This document shows positions 50,544 to 60,313 of a stretch of 64,000 nucleotides of DNA, in pieces. The notes under the pieces were generated by a model. It ran no database searches and had not been told where the DNA came from. It saw only the letters and a program-made list of their open reading frames with translations. Within the stretch, counting starts at the first letter, position 1. The number at the start of each line of letters is the position of its first letter. Origin of the DNA: Aequorivita sp. (GTDB taxonomy: Bacteria; Bacteroidota; Bacteroidia; Flavobacteriales; Flavobacteriaceae); assembly GCA_024637015.1 (NCBI GenBank), contig JAGXGE010000002.1, positions 1 to 64,000 on the forward strand, in the 5' to 3' direction. The position numbers and the translations under genes are program-made.

Positions 50544-51724
50544 TACACTTTTAAGACTGTTAAATAACTTTCCGCGCTTTTATCAATAGAAAAATACCGA
50601 ATACCTGGATTTCGAATTTCCTCCGACGTATTTTTTAAATTTTCAGCAAAGGTAACGGCATTTTGAATATTTTTCGGGTCTTTATGATCGAATAGAAAGT
50701 TGCCCTTTAGCTCGCTTAAAATTTCCTCCGTATCGCCAATTCCTTTTGAGGCGATGGTAGGTAGTCCCATAAGGATATATTCACCCAATTTTATAGGAGC
50801 TACACCCTGCATACTATACATGGGTTTACGAATGGCGAAGGCTACATCCGCTGCACTTAAATAAGTTGGCACTTCTTTAAAAGGCACACTTTTTATAATA
50901 CAGCAGTCTTTCATTTCCTCAGCTAAATGCTTTTCGGCAAACGTAACATTCCCGGTAAGAATCAAAAACTTAGAATTTAAATGACTATTATGGAAGCTGC
51001 CAAAAACAGAAACCATTTCCTCCCACCCGTATTGCGGTCCCAAAGAACCACAGTATACCCAAAGTAAAGCATCATTTTCAATTTGCACTTCTTTCCGTAC
51101 CCTTTTCCGTTTTTCTTCGTTGCGTTTAAAATGGTCAGCATTCCGCCCATTTGTAACTACAAAAAATTTATCCCGAAACGACTCGCCTATTGCCATTAGA
51201 TGGATTTCAATAGATTTTTGGGAACGCACCAGCACACTATCTGCGTTTTGAAGCAGTTTGGTTTCTTCGTTTTTCAATAATCTATACTGAAAACTTTTTC
51301 TTGAAAGCCCTGAAAAATCGACCCGTTCTTCAAGAGGCAAACCATCCGCATCAAATATAATTTTTAACCCATTCTTGTTTAGTCGGTTTACCATCATTGC
51401 CGGAAATGTACTTCTGGGCATGAGGATTTGAATATTATGATTTTTTATATACTGCTGAATAACCTTGATTCCCTTAAAAACTGTAAGAAAGCTACCAATG
51501 CTGGCTACTGGTTTTCGATTGATTTTAGCTGAAGTATAATGAATTCCCGCTTTTTTTGCCGCATTAATAATCGCCTCTTTTTTGGCATCATCAGCCCACG
51601 TAAACTGTAGGACATGGAATTCAAAAGCTGCTTGCTTTTGAACCGCTTGAAATATAGGAAAAAACAATCCCTCCATATAACTGGTTTGTGGGCCATCCCA
51701 AGATATAAAGAGGATTTTTGTCAT
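50543..51724 (-). CDS. Glycosyltransferase, GT4-like
   Basis: This 393-residue protein has a GT-B layout: TKILFISWDGPQTSYMEGLF at the start, IFDADGLPLEERVDFSG near 140, LWVYCGSLGPQYGWEEMVSVF near 222 and IKLGEYILMGLPTIASKGIGDTEEIL near 315. It overlaps its downstream neighbour by one base and its upstream neighbour by four (ATGA), so the three glycosyltransferases are tightly coupled. Specificity is unknown. Confidence 0.82.
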   Translation of the reverse strand: MTKILFISWDGPQTSYMEGLFFPIFQAVQKQAAFEFHVLQFTWADDAKKEAIINAAKKAGIHYTSAKINRKPVASIGSFLTVFKGIKVIQQYIKNHNIQILMPRSTFPAMMVNRLNKNGLKIIFDADGLPLEERVDFSGLSRKSFQYRLLKNEETKLLQNADSVLVRSQKSIEIHLMAIGESFRDKFFVVTNGRNADHFKRNEEKRKRVRKEVQIENDALLWVYCGSLGPQYGWEEMVSVFGSFHNSHLNSKFLILTGNVTFAEKHLAEEMKDCCIIKSVPFKEVPTYLSAADVAFAIRKPMYSMQGVAPIKLGEYILMGLPTIASKGIGDTEEILSELKGNFLFDHKDPKNIQNAVTFAENLKNTSEEIRNPGIRYFSIDKSAESYLTVLKV

Positions 51725-52776
51725 TGGTATATTTCCATTAACTTATTAATATGATTATCTAAAGAAAAGTTTTCTTCAATTTGCTTTTTTCCAATTAATC
51801 CAATTTGCTGCCTTGCTTCATTACTCAAATTTATTACTTCCTTTAAAGTGGCATATAAATCATCATTATTTCCCACTTCCACCAACCAACCGTTTAATCC
51901 GTGTTTAATTATTTCTTCGGCAGAACCTGATTTTGAGGAAATGGAAGCTGTGCCACTATACATTGCTTCAACTAAAGAATTGGAAAACCCTTCAGTAAAT
52001 GAATTAATTATATAAGCATCTGCTTCTAACAATAACGGATAAGGATCTGAAATGAAACCCGAGAAAATTACATCATCACTCAGTTTTAATACTTCAACTT
52101 CATTTTTTAAATCCTCCTCAATTGTACCACTCCCAACTATGGTGTATTCAATGGAAAAACCTTCTTCCTTTAGACGCTTTACGACCCTTAGTACACCTTC
52201 AATATTTTTTACTTTTTCCAATCTTGAAACCGAAATAAGTTTAAAGGTACCATTGCTGTTTTGCTTCTCTGGCAATGCTCTAAAAAGTATAGGGTTGGGT
52301 ATAAGTACTAATTTTTTAGCGAGCACTTTGTTTTGGCTCTTTAAATACTTTAATACTGGCAAGGAGTTACCTACTACATAATCTGTTAGTTTGTAGACAT
52401 AACTAAATATTAACCTTCCAAAAAACCCTTGACTGGGGGTGCCAATTTCTTCCGCAATAATCTTAGGAACCCTAGCAAGTTTAGCTGCCAATACTCCATA
52501 AAAATTTGCTTCAGCCCCAGAAGTATGGACAACCGCTGGTTTTTGTTTTTTTATAAATGTATAAAGATTGTACAACGTTTTAATATTTGGAATCTTGTAA
52601 GGCAAATTCAAACAAAACACCGTTTTATTTTTTAACAAAATTTCTTTTTCAGCTTGCCCCCCCTTATTAATTGCACAGAAAATCCATTCATGTTCATCTT
52701 CAACGGATGCCACGTTTGTTAAACGTTTTTCAACACCGCCAAAATCTAAAAATGTAGAAAATCTAATTATTTTCAC
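51721..52776 (-). CDS. Glycosyltransferase family 4
   Basis: This 351-residue enzyme shows HTSGAEANFYGVLAAKLARV near residue 84, LISVSRLEKVKNIEGVLRVV near 182 and NSFTEGFSNSLVEAMYSGTAS near 255, where E-x7-E is intact. It overlaps the SGNH-like gene by 14 bp upstream and the next transferase by 4 bp downstream. Confidence 0.87.
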   Translation of the reverse strand: MKIIRFSTFLDFGGVEKRLTNVASVEDEHEWIFCAINKGGQAEKEILLKNKTVFCLNLPYKIPNIKTLYNLYTFIKKQKPAVVHTSGAEANFYGVLAAKLARVPKIIAEEIGTPSQGFFGRLIFSYVYKLTDYVVGNSLPVLKYLKSQNKVLAKKLVLIPNPILFRALPEKQNSNGTFKLISVSRLEKVKNIEGVLRVVKRLKEEGFSIEYTIVGSGTIEEDLKNEVEVLKLSDDVIFSGFISDPYPLLLEADAYIINSFTEGFSNSLVEAMYSGTASISSKSGSAEEIIKHGLNGWLVEVGNNDDLYATLKEVINLSNEARQQIGLIGKKQIEENFSLDNHINKLMEIYQ

Positions 52777-53704
52777 TCTCTAATTTATTAATAGAATCAT
52801 TTATCATTTGTGTTAACTTCTTTGCTCCTCCATTATTTAAATGACTCCCATTTGCAAAATCACTTACCCTAAAATTTCCATTTCTCTCAAAATTCCAAAA
52901 TAGTTTCCCGTTTTTTTGTTCATTTGAAATATAATTTTTCCAAATATTATAGGTTTTATAAGATTCTAAATTTTTATAGTAAGTAATAAACATAGGGTAA
53001 GAAACCTTAATAAACTTAATATTTTTTTTAAGTGCTAATGATTCAATAAGTTTTAATCGCTTTAAATTAGTTTTTAAGGACTTTTTATTTTTATCATTTA
53101 ATAATTCGAACTCGGGCAACCCGATTGTACTTATTTCTATTTTATTTTTATTATAATCTTGTCGATAAAACTCACCCTGTACTTCTACATCATCATATCC
53201 ATATAAATTAATATTATTCTCATCAAAAAAATAGTTTTTAAAATAATTATTAAAAAAATCAGGATTTGATAAATATAGACTCCATTTTTTATATTTTGGA
53301 TAGGATCCCAATTTAAAACCGTAGTATTTCTCATACCAAGGATATCTAAAGTAAGTAGAATCCCTTTTTTTATATAAATCTATAAAATCAACTTCTTCTA
53401 TTATATATTTAAGATTAGGCAGTTGATCTATGTAACTATTCAAAATTGCCAAATCAATTTGATAATCTTGGTTACCATAGCCTAAATTAGAGCTATTAAG
53501 ATTCATAAACGCAGGATTGATGCCATTTTGAGTATGAGAAGAACCTAAAAATAGTACCTCAATATTGTTTTTATTTTGATTTAAGTATTTCGCTTTTTGA
53601 TTGAAAGTATTTGGCGTTTTATGCAATATTATCTCTGCTATAAGAAATAAAGCAATCATAGGAAGCATTAGGAATAATATGATTTTAAATATAAATTTTT
53701 TCAT
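52763..53704 (-). CDS. Membrane-anchored SGNH-hydrolase-like protein, MBOAT partner (second copy)
   Basis: This 313-residue protein has an N-terminal helix (IFKIILFLMLPMIALFLIAEI) and a periplasmic SGNH-like domain: LFLGSSHTQNGINPAF supplies Ser and VSDFANGSHLNNGGAKKL supplies Asp and His. It corresponds to the protein at 3940-4920 in length, topology and motif spacing. It starts 5 bp after the MBOAT stop. Base composition is more AT-rich than in the flanking glycosyltransferases. I infer that it accepts the acyl group from the MBOAT and places it on the polysaccharide. Confidence 0.65.
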   Translation of the reverse strand: MKKFIFKIILFLMLPMIALFLIAEIILHKTPNTFNQKAKYLNQNKNNIEVLFLGSSHTQNGINPAFMNLNSSNLGYGNQDYQIDLAILNSYIDQLPNLKYIIEEVDFIDLYKKRDSTYFRYPWYEKYYGFKLGSYPKYKKWSLYLSNPDFFNNYFKNYFFDENNINLYGYDDVEVQGEFYRQDYNKNKIEISTIGLPEFELLNDKNKKSLKTNLKRLKLIESLALKKNIKFIKVSYPMFITYYKNLESYKTYNIWKNYISNEQKNGKLFWNFERNGNFRVSDFANGSHLNNGGAKKLTQMINDSINKLESENN

Positions 53705-53709
53705 AATTA

Positions 53710-55152
53710 TTAAAATTGAAAATAGATAAAATCTTGTTGTGGTCCCTTAAATAAAATAATGGTGACTATAATGAAGTAAAACAAGCCATACCGTAAAATT
53801 TTATTTTCTGAACATACTTTTTCTATAGCAAATTCATCTTCTCTACCAATCCATTCAATTATCATAAATATTACTGTAAGAATTATAGTTGGAATAATTA
53901 ATCCAATACCAGAAAAATTAGGTATTTGAAATATTGAAAATGAAAAAATACCATCAATATAAGAAAATGCATGAGTTAAGTTATCTGCTCTAAAGAATAT
54001 CCATGCAAAAACTGTTAAGGCAAACGTAACACTTATAGAAATTAACTCACGAAAAGTGGGGAAATAGCTGTTTTGAGCAACAGTATTTAAATTGTCTCTA
54101 TTCTTATTTAATACTAATAGAGGTAAAAAGTAGAGGGCATTTAGGGCTCCCCAAAATATAAAAGTCCAATTGGCACCGTGCCAAAATCCGCTTACAATAA
54201 AAATTATAAATATATTTTTAATTTTAAAAGCTAAGCTCCCTATACTTCCACCTAACGGAATATATAGGTAATCCCTAAACCAAGTACTAAGTGAAATGTG
54301 CCATCTTCTCCAAAATTCAGCCATATCTCTACTGAAGTAAGGAAAGTTAAAATTTTTCATTAGGTCAAATCCAAACAGTCTTGAAGTTCCAATAGCAATG
54401 TCAGAATAACCAGAAAAATCACCATAAATTTGAAAAGTAAAAAATAATGCCCCCAAAATTAAAGTACTCCCATTTAAATTATCAGATTGAGAAAAAATGA
54501 TATTGGCAAATCTTGCACAATTATCTGCTATCACCACTTTTTTAAATAATCCCCAAAGTATTTGTCTCAATCCGTTTACAGCTAGATCATACTTAAATTT
54601 TCTTTCAGTTTCAAACTGTGGTAGTAAATGACTTGCTCTTTCGATTGGTCCAGCTACTAATTGAGGAAAAAAACTGACAAATGCAGCAAATGAAATAAAG
54701 TGCTTGGTAGGTTTTATTTTATTTCGGTAAACGTCTAGTGTATAACTTAAGGTTTGAAAGGTATAAAAGCTAATTCCAACTGGTAATATGATGTTAAGCA
54801 TCCAGCCATCAAAGTGATATCCAAAAAAACTAAATGCATTTGTAAAGTTATCTATGAAAAAGTTGAAATACTTGAAGAAGCCCAAAAGTCCTAAATTGAT
54901 TACCAAACTTGAGAGCAAAAGTAATTTCCGATTCCTTTGAGTATCCGCTTTATTTAATGTTATTCCAATTAAATAATCTACAATGGTGCTAAATAAAATG
55001 AGAATTAAAAATCGCCAATCCCACCAACCATAGAAAACATAACTAGCGATAGCTATTAAAATATTTTGTTGATGTTTGTTTTTAAAAACAAACCAATATA
55101 AAATAAAGACTATTGGTAAAAATATCGCAAAATCAATAGAATTAAAAAGCAT
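53710..55152 (-). CDS. MBOAT family O-acyltransferase (second copy)
   Basis: This 480-residue membrane protein begins MLFNSIDFAIFLPIVFILYW from an ATG and shows PVGISFYTFQTLSYTLDVYR, FPQLVAGPIERASHLLPQFE, WRRWHISLSTWFRDYLYIPLGG and the catalytic His segment VSGFWHGANWTFIFWG near residue 325. It keeps the RDYLYIPLGG motif of classical AlgI better than the copy at 2550, which has TDYVYFPIIQ. Inside the polysaccharide locus it is likely to O-acylate the repeat unit at the outer face of the membrane. Confidence 0.92.
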   Translation of the reverse strand: MLFNSIDFAIFLPIVFILYWFVFKNKHQQNILIAIASYVFYGWWDWRFLILILFSTIVDYLIGITLNKADTQRNRKLLLLSSLVINLGLLGFFKYFNFFIDNFTNAFSFFGYHFDGWMLNIILPVGISFYTFQTLSYTLDVYRNKIKPTKHFISFAAFVSFFPQLVAGPIERASHLLPQFETERKFKYDLAVNGLRQILWGLFKKVVIADNCARFANIIFSQSDNLNGSTLILGALFFTFQIYGDFSGYSDIAIGTSRLFGFDLMKNFNFPYFSRDMAEFWRRWHISLSTWFRDYLYIPLGGSIGSLAFKIKNIFIIFIVSGFWHGANWTFIFWGALNALYFLPLLVLNKNRDNLNTVAQNSYFPTFRELISISVTFALTVFAWIFFRADNLTHAFSYIDGIFSFSIFQIPNFSGIGLIIPTIILTVIFMIIEWIGREDEFAIEKVCSENKILRYGLFYFIIVTIILFKGPQQDFIYFQF

Positions 55153-55350
55153 TAATTTTTAATTTAATTTATTATTTGAACAGCTATTATAAATGATTTT
55201 TAATCTTTCAAACATGAAGAGTTTTTATGATTCTTTAACCCGAATCCCTGTCTTTCAACTTATTATAGTCTTTAGATATCCGTTCAATGGAAATAAATCC
55301 CAATATAACATTGAATAAACATTATTCAACCCTGCCAAAATTTGGAAATT

Positions 55351-56403
55351 CTAATTATTTTCATGTAGTTTATTTATAAAATAATTTACTGCATAAGCAT
55401 AGGTTTTTTCTAAATTAGAAGATGTCACTATTTTTATCCATTCTCCTTTTTGAAAAATGTAGTATTTATCAGACTGAGTAATTCCAATCGGGCCAAATGC
55501 AGTGCCTTGAAACTCGAAGAGATAGCATTCTTTTAGTTTGTCTATTCCAATATCTAAAGAGATAAATGCTACGTCCATTTTTTTAGATATTAGCTTAGCA
55601 TAACTTAGAACCTCTTTTGGCGGTTCTACCCAACTAAATTTACCGCTACCACTGGCTCGAAAATCATTTTTTCTTGTTTCTCTTTTAAAAACAAAATACT
55701 TTTCTCCAAAGATCAATACCTTATAATCACATTCAAGCCCTGGGATAAATTCTTGAGTGACAACTGGTTTTCTTTTTTGGAAGAAATCTTCAAAGTTTTT
55801 TTCTAACAATCCTTCATGCGGATTTAAGTTATTGTCTTTATTGAAACTGTTCTTTTTATTTAAGAGATAAGCCGCCTTTTCCTTTAAAGTCCTTTTTTTT
55901 ATGCGCGCTTGAAACTTTAATAATTCTTCAGCAGATTGGATTAATTGTACTCCACTTGACAGAGCACCTTCATTCAACTTTAATACAAAAGGAAAACTCA
56001 TCTTAGTTTGATCCTCTATTAAATCATTGATATCGCCATAGTATTTACCTACTACTCGTTCAATCCCAAGTTGCATCTTATAATATTCTTGATACCCTTT
56101 ATTCTCTAGTGCTCGTAATTGATCTTGGTTGGGCAATAAAACTATATCTGGTCTTACAATTGAAATATAATGTATGGTATCTTTTATATATTTTAGATAC
56201 TCTTTATTATATGTGCTTGAATAAAAAAGCAAACTTCCTTTTTCTATAGTATCTAACTGTGAGACAATACACTTGAAAGGGACTATTTTAGTTTGTAGGT
56301 TATATTCTTCAGTAAGTGTTTTTTTAATTTTTTCAACTTCCAAACCCATCCAAATGCGGCCTGAAAAGAACTGTTGAAATATGGGAGATATAATAATATT
56401 CAT
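55351..56403 (-). CDS. ATP-grasp domain protein of the polysaccharide locus
   Basis: This 350-residue protein has an ATP-grasp layout: PFVLKLNEGALSSGVQLIQ near 135 (ATP-binding Lys and Gly-rich loop), VVTQEFIPGLECDYKVLIFG near 213, FKRETRKNDFRASGSGKFSW near 238 and the metal-binding ECYLFEFQGTAFGPIG near 292, where Gln replaces the usual Asn. It presumably ligates an amine or amino acid to a carboxylate, perhaps decorating a sugar acid. It lies 2 bp after the hexapeptide acyltransferase; 198 bp separate it from the MBOAT gene, without other visible features. Confidence 0.6.
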   Translation of the reverse strand: MNIIISPIFQQFFSGRIWMGLEVEKIKKTLTEEYNLQTKIVPFKCIVSQLDTIEKGSLLFYSSTYNKEYLKYIKDTIHYISIVRPDIVLLPNQDQLRALENKGYQEYYKMQLGIERVVGKYYGDINDLIEDQTKMSFPFVLKLNEGALSSGVQLIQSAEELLKFQARIKKRTLKEKAAYLLNKKNSFNKDNNLNPHEGLLEKNFEDFFQKRKPVVTQEFIPGLECDYKVLIFGEKYFVFKRETRKNDFRASGSGKFSWVEPPKEVLSYAKLISKKMDVAFISLDIGIDKLKECYLFEFQGTAFGPIGITQSDKYYIFQKGEWIKIVTSSNLEKTYAYAVNYFINKLHENN

Positions 56404-56404
56404 T

Positions 56405-57001
56405 TTAATTTTGTTTAATTAATTTAGATGGATTGCCCCCAAACAAAGAGTTTGCAGGAACAAGGCCTTTCACGACACTATTAGCAGAGATTACAGCACC
56501 TTCTTCAATAATGGTTCCGCCCAAAATTAAACATCCTGTTCCTATCCAAACATTGTCTCCAATAATAATTGGTTTTCCTTTATCTTGGGTATGTATTCTG
56601 TTTGAAGTATCATCAAAGGACAATAAATGTCCATTTGAATCAATAATATGGGTGTTCGCTGCTATTAAACAATTTTTTCCTATTTGAACACTATTGAATG
56701 CATGTATACAAGTTCCATTAATTCTGGAGTTATCACCGACCTTTATCACACTGTTTTTTTTATCAGCTACTAATTTTACGTTGGCAAACATCCCTAAATG
56801 ATAGTATTTTCTATCGGAATTTAAAGTAACATTATCTCCCAAAATAATCTTCGCATTTTTGTGTTTAATTATCATAGGGTGAAATAAAATATTTATTTTT
56901 TTTCCGTAATTCACACCTAAAAATTTCATTATAGATCTAGAATAGATTGAAAATAAAAAAATCTTTATTCTGTATATTTTGTAAATTAAAAAGGATAGCA
57001 T
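56405..57001 (-). CDS. Hexapeptide-repeat acyltransferase (WcaF-like)
   Basis: This 198-residue protein has an N-terminal hydrophobic, basic segment (MLSFLIYKIYRIKIFLFSIY) and a left-handed beta-helix with repeats such as IKVGDNSRINGTCIHAFNSV and PIIIGDNVWIGTGCLILGGTII. The catalytic His is expected in ANTHIIDSNGH. It belongs to the xenobiotic/maltose O-acetyltransferase-like branch and is predicted to acetylate a sugar of the repeat unit. Two bases separate it from the neighbouring genes on each side. Confidence 0.85.
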   Translation of the reverse strand: MLSFLIYKIYRIKIFLFSIYSRSIMKFLGVNYGKKINILFHPMIIKHKNAKIILGDNVTLNSDRKYYHLGMFANVKLVADKKNSVIKVGDNSRINGTCIHAFNSVQIGKNCLIAANTHIIDSNGHLLSFDDTSNRIHTQDKGKPIIIGDNVWIGTGCLILGGTIIEEGAVISANSVVKGLVPANSLFGGNPSKLIKQN

Positions 57002-57003
57002 AT

Positions 57004-57915
57004 CTATTTTATAAATCTTACGGTTAATTTTAAATATTTATTAATTACCATTCTCAGTTTTGAACTTCTAATTCTATTAAAGTGTGAAGAATTAATTCTA
57101 TAAAGAGAAAAAAAGGGACTATTCAATTTCAATTCTTTAATAAAAAATGCTGTTTGTTCGGGATTAGAAAAGTGATATTGAAATAATCTGCAATACATAA
57201 ATCTTTTAGTAAATAGTCGGTATTTATCATCAGTTTTGGAAAATTGCGCCAATTTACTTGCAAAACTATATTTAAAATCTGGTTTTTTATTAGTTGCCTG
57301 TCCTTCAATATTTAAATCATAAAAAGATAAAATATTTTCAATTTTTATAAATCGTTCAGAATGCTTAACAAGTCTTAACCACATCTCTATATCTTCACCT
57401 CTTTTAAGACCCACATCAAAACCTGATGTTTTATTATAAATGTCTTTTTTTACTATTACTGCAGAGGAATTTATAATAGCTGAATAAGTTGATTTCAATA
57501 AATATTCATCTTCCGACATTTCATTAAAAACCAAATTAACTTTGCCTTTTTGCAATTCTAAAACGTTATTTGTAAACCCTGTAGAAATTAAATCAGAATC
57601 GGTAATATTTATGGTTTTATATACAGTCATTAGGTATTCTTGATGCCAATAATCATCAGCATCAAGAAAGGCAATATAATCATTAGTTGCATGTGCAATG
57701 CCAGTGTTTCTTGCTGAAGAAACACCTTGGTTTTCTTGCGTTAAAAGTTTTACTTTATCTCCATACTTTTTACTGCACAACACAGAAATATTATCTAGGG
57801 ATCCATCATCCACTACTATAATTTCAAAATCTTTAAAAGTTTGATTTAAAACTGAATCAATACAACGTTCGATGTAATTTCTTTTTTTATAATAAGGAAT
57901 TATTATTGAAAACAT
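57004..57915 (-). CDS. Glycosyltransferase family 2
   Basis: This 303-residue GT-A enzyme has SIIIPYYKKRNYIERCIDSVLNQTF at the start, IIVVDDGSLDN near 34, NTGIAHATNDYIAFLDADDYW with the DxD-type metal-binding Asp pair near 82-86, and LKRGEDIEMWLRL near 178 with the catalytic ED. It adds an unknown sugar to the lipid-linked unit. 92 bp separate it from the flippase gene. Confidence 0.9.
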   Translation of the reverse strand: MFSIIIPYYKKRNYIERCIDSVLNQTFKDFEIIVVDDGSLDNISVLCSKKYGDKVKLLTQENQGVSSARNTGIAHATNDYIAFLDADDYWHQEYLMTVYKTINITDSDLISTGFTNNVLELQKGKVNLVFNEMSEDEYLLKSTYSAIINSSAVIVKKDIYNKTSGFDVGLKRGEDIEMWLRLVKHSERFIKIENILSFYDLNIEGQATNKKPDFKYSFASKLAQFSKTDDKYRLFTKRFMYCRLFQYHFSNPEQTAFFIKELKLNSPFFSLYRINSSHFNRIRSSKLRMVINKYLKLTVRFIK

Positions 57916-58007
57916 TAGCTGAAATTTAGTTTTATAAAAATTGTGCTGTTAAAAATCATTTTTTGGCGTTATGTAAATCACTTTATCTAAGTTTTATATT
58001 TATACCT

Positions 58008-59444
58008 TCATTTTTTTAAATAGGTTTTCAATTGCCAAAGGGCTTTTAATGACGGTACCTTAAAAATATAACTTAATAACACGTATATAAAGACACCTAT
58101 GAAAATGCTATACAGAACCTGATATATTTTTGATAATTCCGTCATTTTCAAAAAACTAAAGATTACCCCATACATAATAGCACTGATTATTATTGTAAAG
58201 CGCATATCATATAACTGTTGTAAAAGCGAATAATTAACTAACTTATTCGAGTAATGTGTATTAATAACTAAAGATAAGAGCGAAATTATAACACTGCTCC
58301 ACACCAACCCATATATACCAAAAGGCAAGGTGATTACAATGATTATAACTGTAATAATTTTTTTATAAACTTCTGCTTTTAAAAACCAGTCACTACGACC
58401 ATACACTTTTAAAATATTTAAATTAAAGGCGTGTAAAGGATATAGCATCCCAGCTAAACACAATATTTTAAAAAATAACGCTGCCTGCAGCCACTTGTTT
58501 CCAATTGCAAGGGTAATTAAAGGTTCAGCTATTACAGACAAAAGCAACATTAACGGTGCAGTTATAAAAAATACAACCTGCAAAATTTGTTTATAGGCTA
58601 ACTTTAAACGCTCTTCTTCATCTTGAATTCCTGAGAACAAGGGATAGGTTACTTTACCTATCATGACTGTGAGTATCTGAACAGGATAATCACTAAACAC
58701 CCTTCCTCTGTCAAATTGCCCTAAAGTTTGCGTAGAGAAAAACTTCCCAATAATTACGTTATAAATATTGTTAAAACCTGCATTCAGAATGCTTGTTAAC
58801 GTTAACTTATATCCAAAATTAAAATGTCTTTTTAAACTGGCATAAGAGAATATCATTTTTGGTTTCCAAGAGCTCCTAAGCCAATACATTACAGAATACA
58901 TACCCTTTGTAGTCAAATGCATAAAAATAATACTCCATACCCCATAATTAAAATAGGCCATACAAATTCCTATTAATGCCCCCATAATAATTCCAGGAAT
59001 GTTCATAAGCATATGACTTCGAAAATCCATCTTTCTTGTAAACAAACAACTTTGTACAGCGTAAAAAGCCTCAATTATAAAAAGTACAGCATATACCCTT
59101 ATTATTAACGTCAGTTGAGGTTCCTGATAAAAAGTCGCTATAAAAGGTGCTAATGTAAAAGTAACAACGTATAGAGTTAATGCTAAAACCATATTCGTAA
59201 AAAATATAGTTGAAAAGTCAATATCGTTAACATTCTTTGATCGGACTAACGAAGCTGTTAGGCCACTATCAACAATTGCGGCTGCAATTGAAGTAAAAAT
59301 ATAAATCATGCCCATTAAACCAAAATCTGTGGGGCTCAACAAACGTGCTAATAGAATAGATGCAATTAGTCCAACTCCTCTCGAAACACCTGTATCAAGA
59401 AAAGTCCAAAATAATCCATTAATCGCACTTTTTTTTAAGGACAT
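58008..59444 (-). CDS. Polysaccharide flippase (Wzx / WzxC-like, MOP superfamily)
   Basis: This 478-residue protein has about fourteen membrane helices and begins SLKKSAINGLFWTFLDTGVSRGVGLIASILLARLLSPTDFG, a typical polysaccharide-transporter start. It should flip the undecaprenyl-linked repeat unit to the periplasmic side. Its ATG overlaps the rfbA stop by one base. A second MOP-type flippase lies at the right edge of the window. Confidence 0.92.
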   Translation of the reverse strand: MSLKKSAINGLFWTFLDTGVSRGVGLIASILLARLLSPTDFGLMGMIYIFTSIAAAIVDSGLTASLVRSKNVNDIDFSTIFFTNMVLALTLYVVTFTLAPFIATFYQEPQLTLIIRVYAVLFIIEAFYAVQSCLFTRKMDFRSHMLMNIPGIIMGALIGICMAYFNYGVWSIIFMHLTTKGMYSVMYWLRSSWKPKMIFSYASLKRHFNFGYKLTLTSILNAGFNNIYNVIIGKFFSTQTLGQFDRGRVFSDYPVQILTVMIGKVTYPLFSGIQDEEERLKLAYKQILQVVFFITAPLMLLLSVIAEPLITLAIGNKWLQAALFFKILCLAGMLYPLHAFNLNILKVYGRSDWFLKAEVYKKIITVIIIVITLPFGIYGLVWSSVIISLLSLVINTHYSNKLVNYSLLQQLYDMRFTIIISAIMYGVIFSFLKMTELSKIYQVLYSIFIGVFIYVLLSYIFKVPSLKALWQLKTYLKK

Positions 59445-60310
59445 TAAATTAGATTTTTCAAATAATCAAAATAATCGCCCTTCATTTCTTCAATACGGGT
59501 ATTAATGGTTTGCTTTGTTATCCATTTAAAGTTTAAAGCTACTTCCTCCAAACATGCAATTTTAAGCCCCGTGCGTTTTTCCACTGCCTTTACAAATTCC
59601 GTAGCCTCGGTCAGGGCTTCGTGGGTGCCCGTATCCAACCATGCAAAGCCGCGGCTCAATATCTGCATTTTCAGGGCTTCCTGCTTTAAATAGGTTTGGT
59701 TTACCGTGGTAATTTCCAGCTCCCCCCTATGCGAAGGTTTTACTTGCTTTGCAATCTTTACCACAGAATTGGGATAAAAGTAAAGCCCCACCACGGCAAA
59801 GTTCGATTTTGGTTTTATAGGCTTTTCCTCAATACTTATCACATTCATTTGTTCATCAAATTCAGCAACCCCGTATCTTTCTGGATCGCTAACATAGTTT
59901 CCAAAAACCACGGCTTTCTTTTTCTTTTGCACGGTTTCTACTGCCTCGCGCAACATTTTTTGAAATCCTGCCCCATAGAAAATGTTATCGCCCAATACCA
60001 AACACACATCATCATCTCCAATAAATTCTTCACCAATAATAAATGCCTGCGCCAAACCATCGGGGCTGGGCTGGGCTGCATAGGTAAATTGCACCCCAAA
60101 CTGGCTGCCATCACCCAACAAACGTTCAAAATTTGGCAAGTCATGCGGGGTGGAGATGACCAAAATATCCCGAATGCCGGCAAGCATCAACACCGAAAGG
60201 GGGTAATAGATCATTGGTTTATCGTAAATGGGCAATAGTTGCTTGCTTACGGCTAGGGTAAGTGGGTGCAGTCTGGTGCCCGAACCTCCGGCTAGAATAA
60301 TTCCTTTCAT
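59444..60310 (-). CDS. rfbA: Glucose-1-phosphate thymidylyltransferase
   Basis: This 288-residue enzyme forms dTDP-glucose from glucose 1-phosphate and d[41 protein letters not shown] at the start and [13 protein letters not shown] near 108 are diagnostic. Length is standard. It lies 3 bp after rfbC and, with rfbB, supplies dTDP-4-keto-6-deoxy sugars to the locus. Confidence 0.96.
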   Translation of the reverse strand: MKGIILAGGSGTRLHPLTLAVSKQLLPIYDKPMIYYPLSVLMLAGIRDILVISTPHDLPNFERLLGDGSQFGVQFTYAAQPSPDGLAQAFIIGEEFIGDDDVCLVLGDNIFYGAGFQKMLREAVETVQKKKKAVVFGNYVSDPERYGVAEFDEQMNVISIEEKPIKPKSNFAVVGLYFYPNSVVKIAKQVKPSHRGELEITTVNQTYLKQEALKMQILSRGFAWLDTGTHEALTEATEFVKAVEKRTGLKIACLEEVALNFKWITKQTINTRIEEMKGDYFDYLKNLI

Positions 60311-60313
60311 GGG

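Noticed and set aside
59696-60238. 180-residue plus-strand frame opposite rfbA
   Set aside because: It is entirely antisense to a well-conserved gene and has no protein signature.
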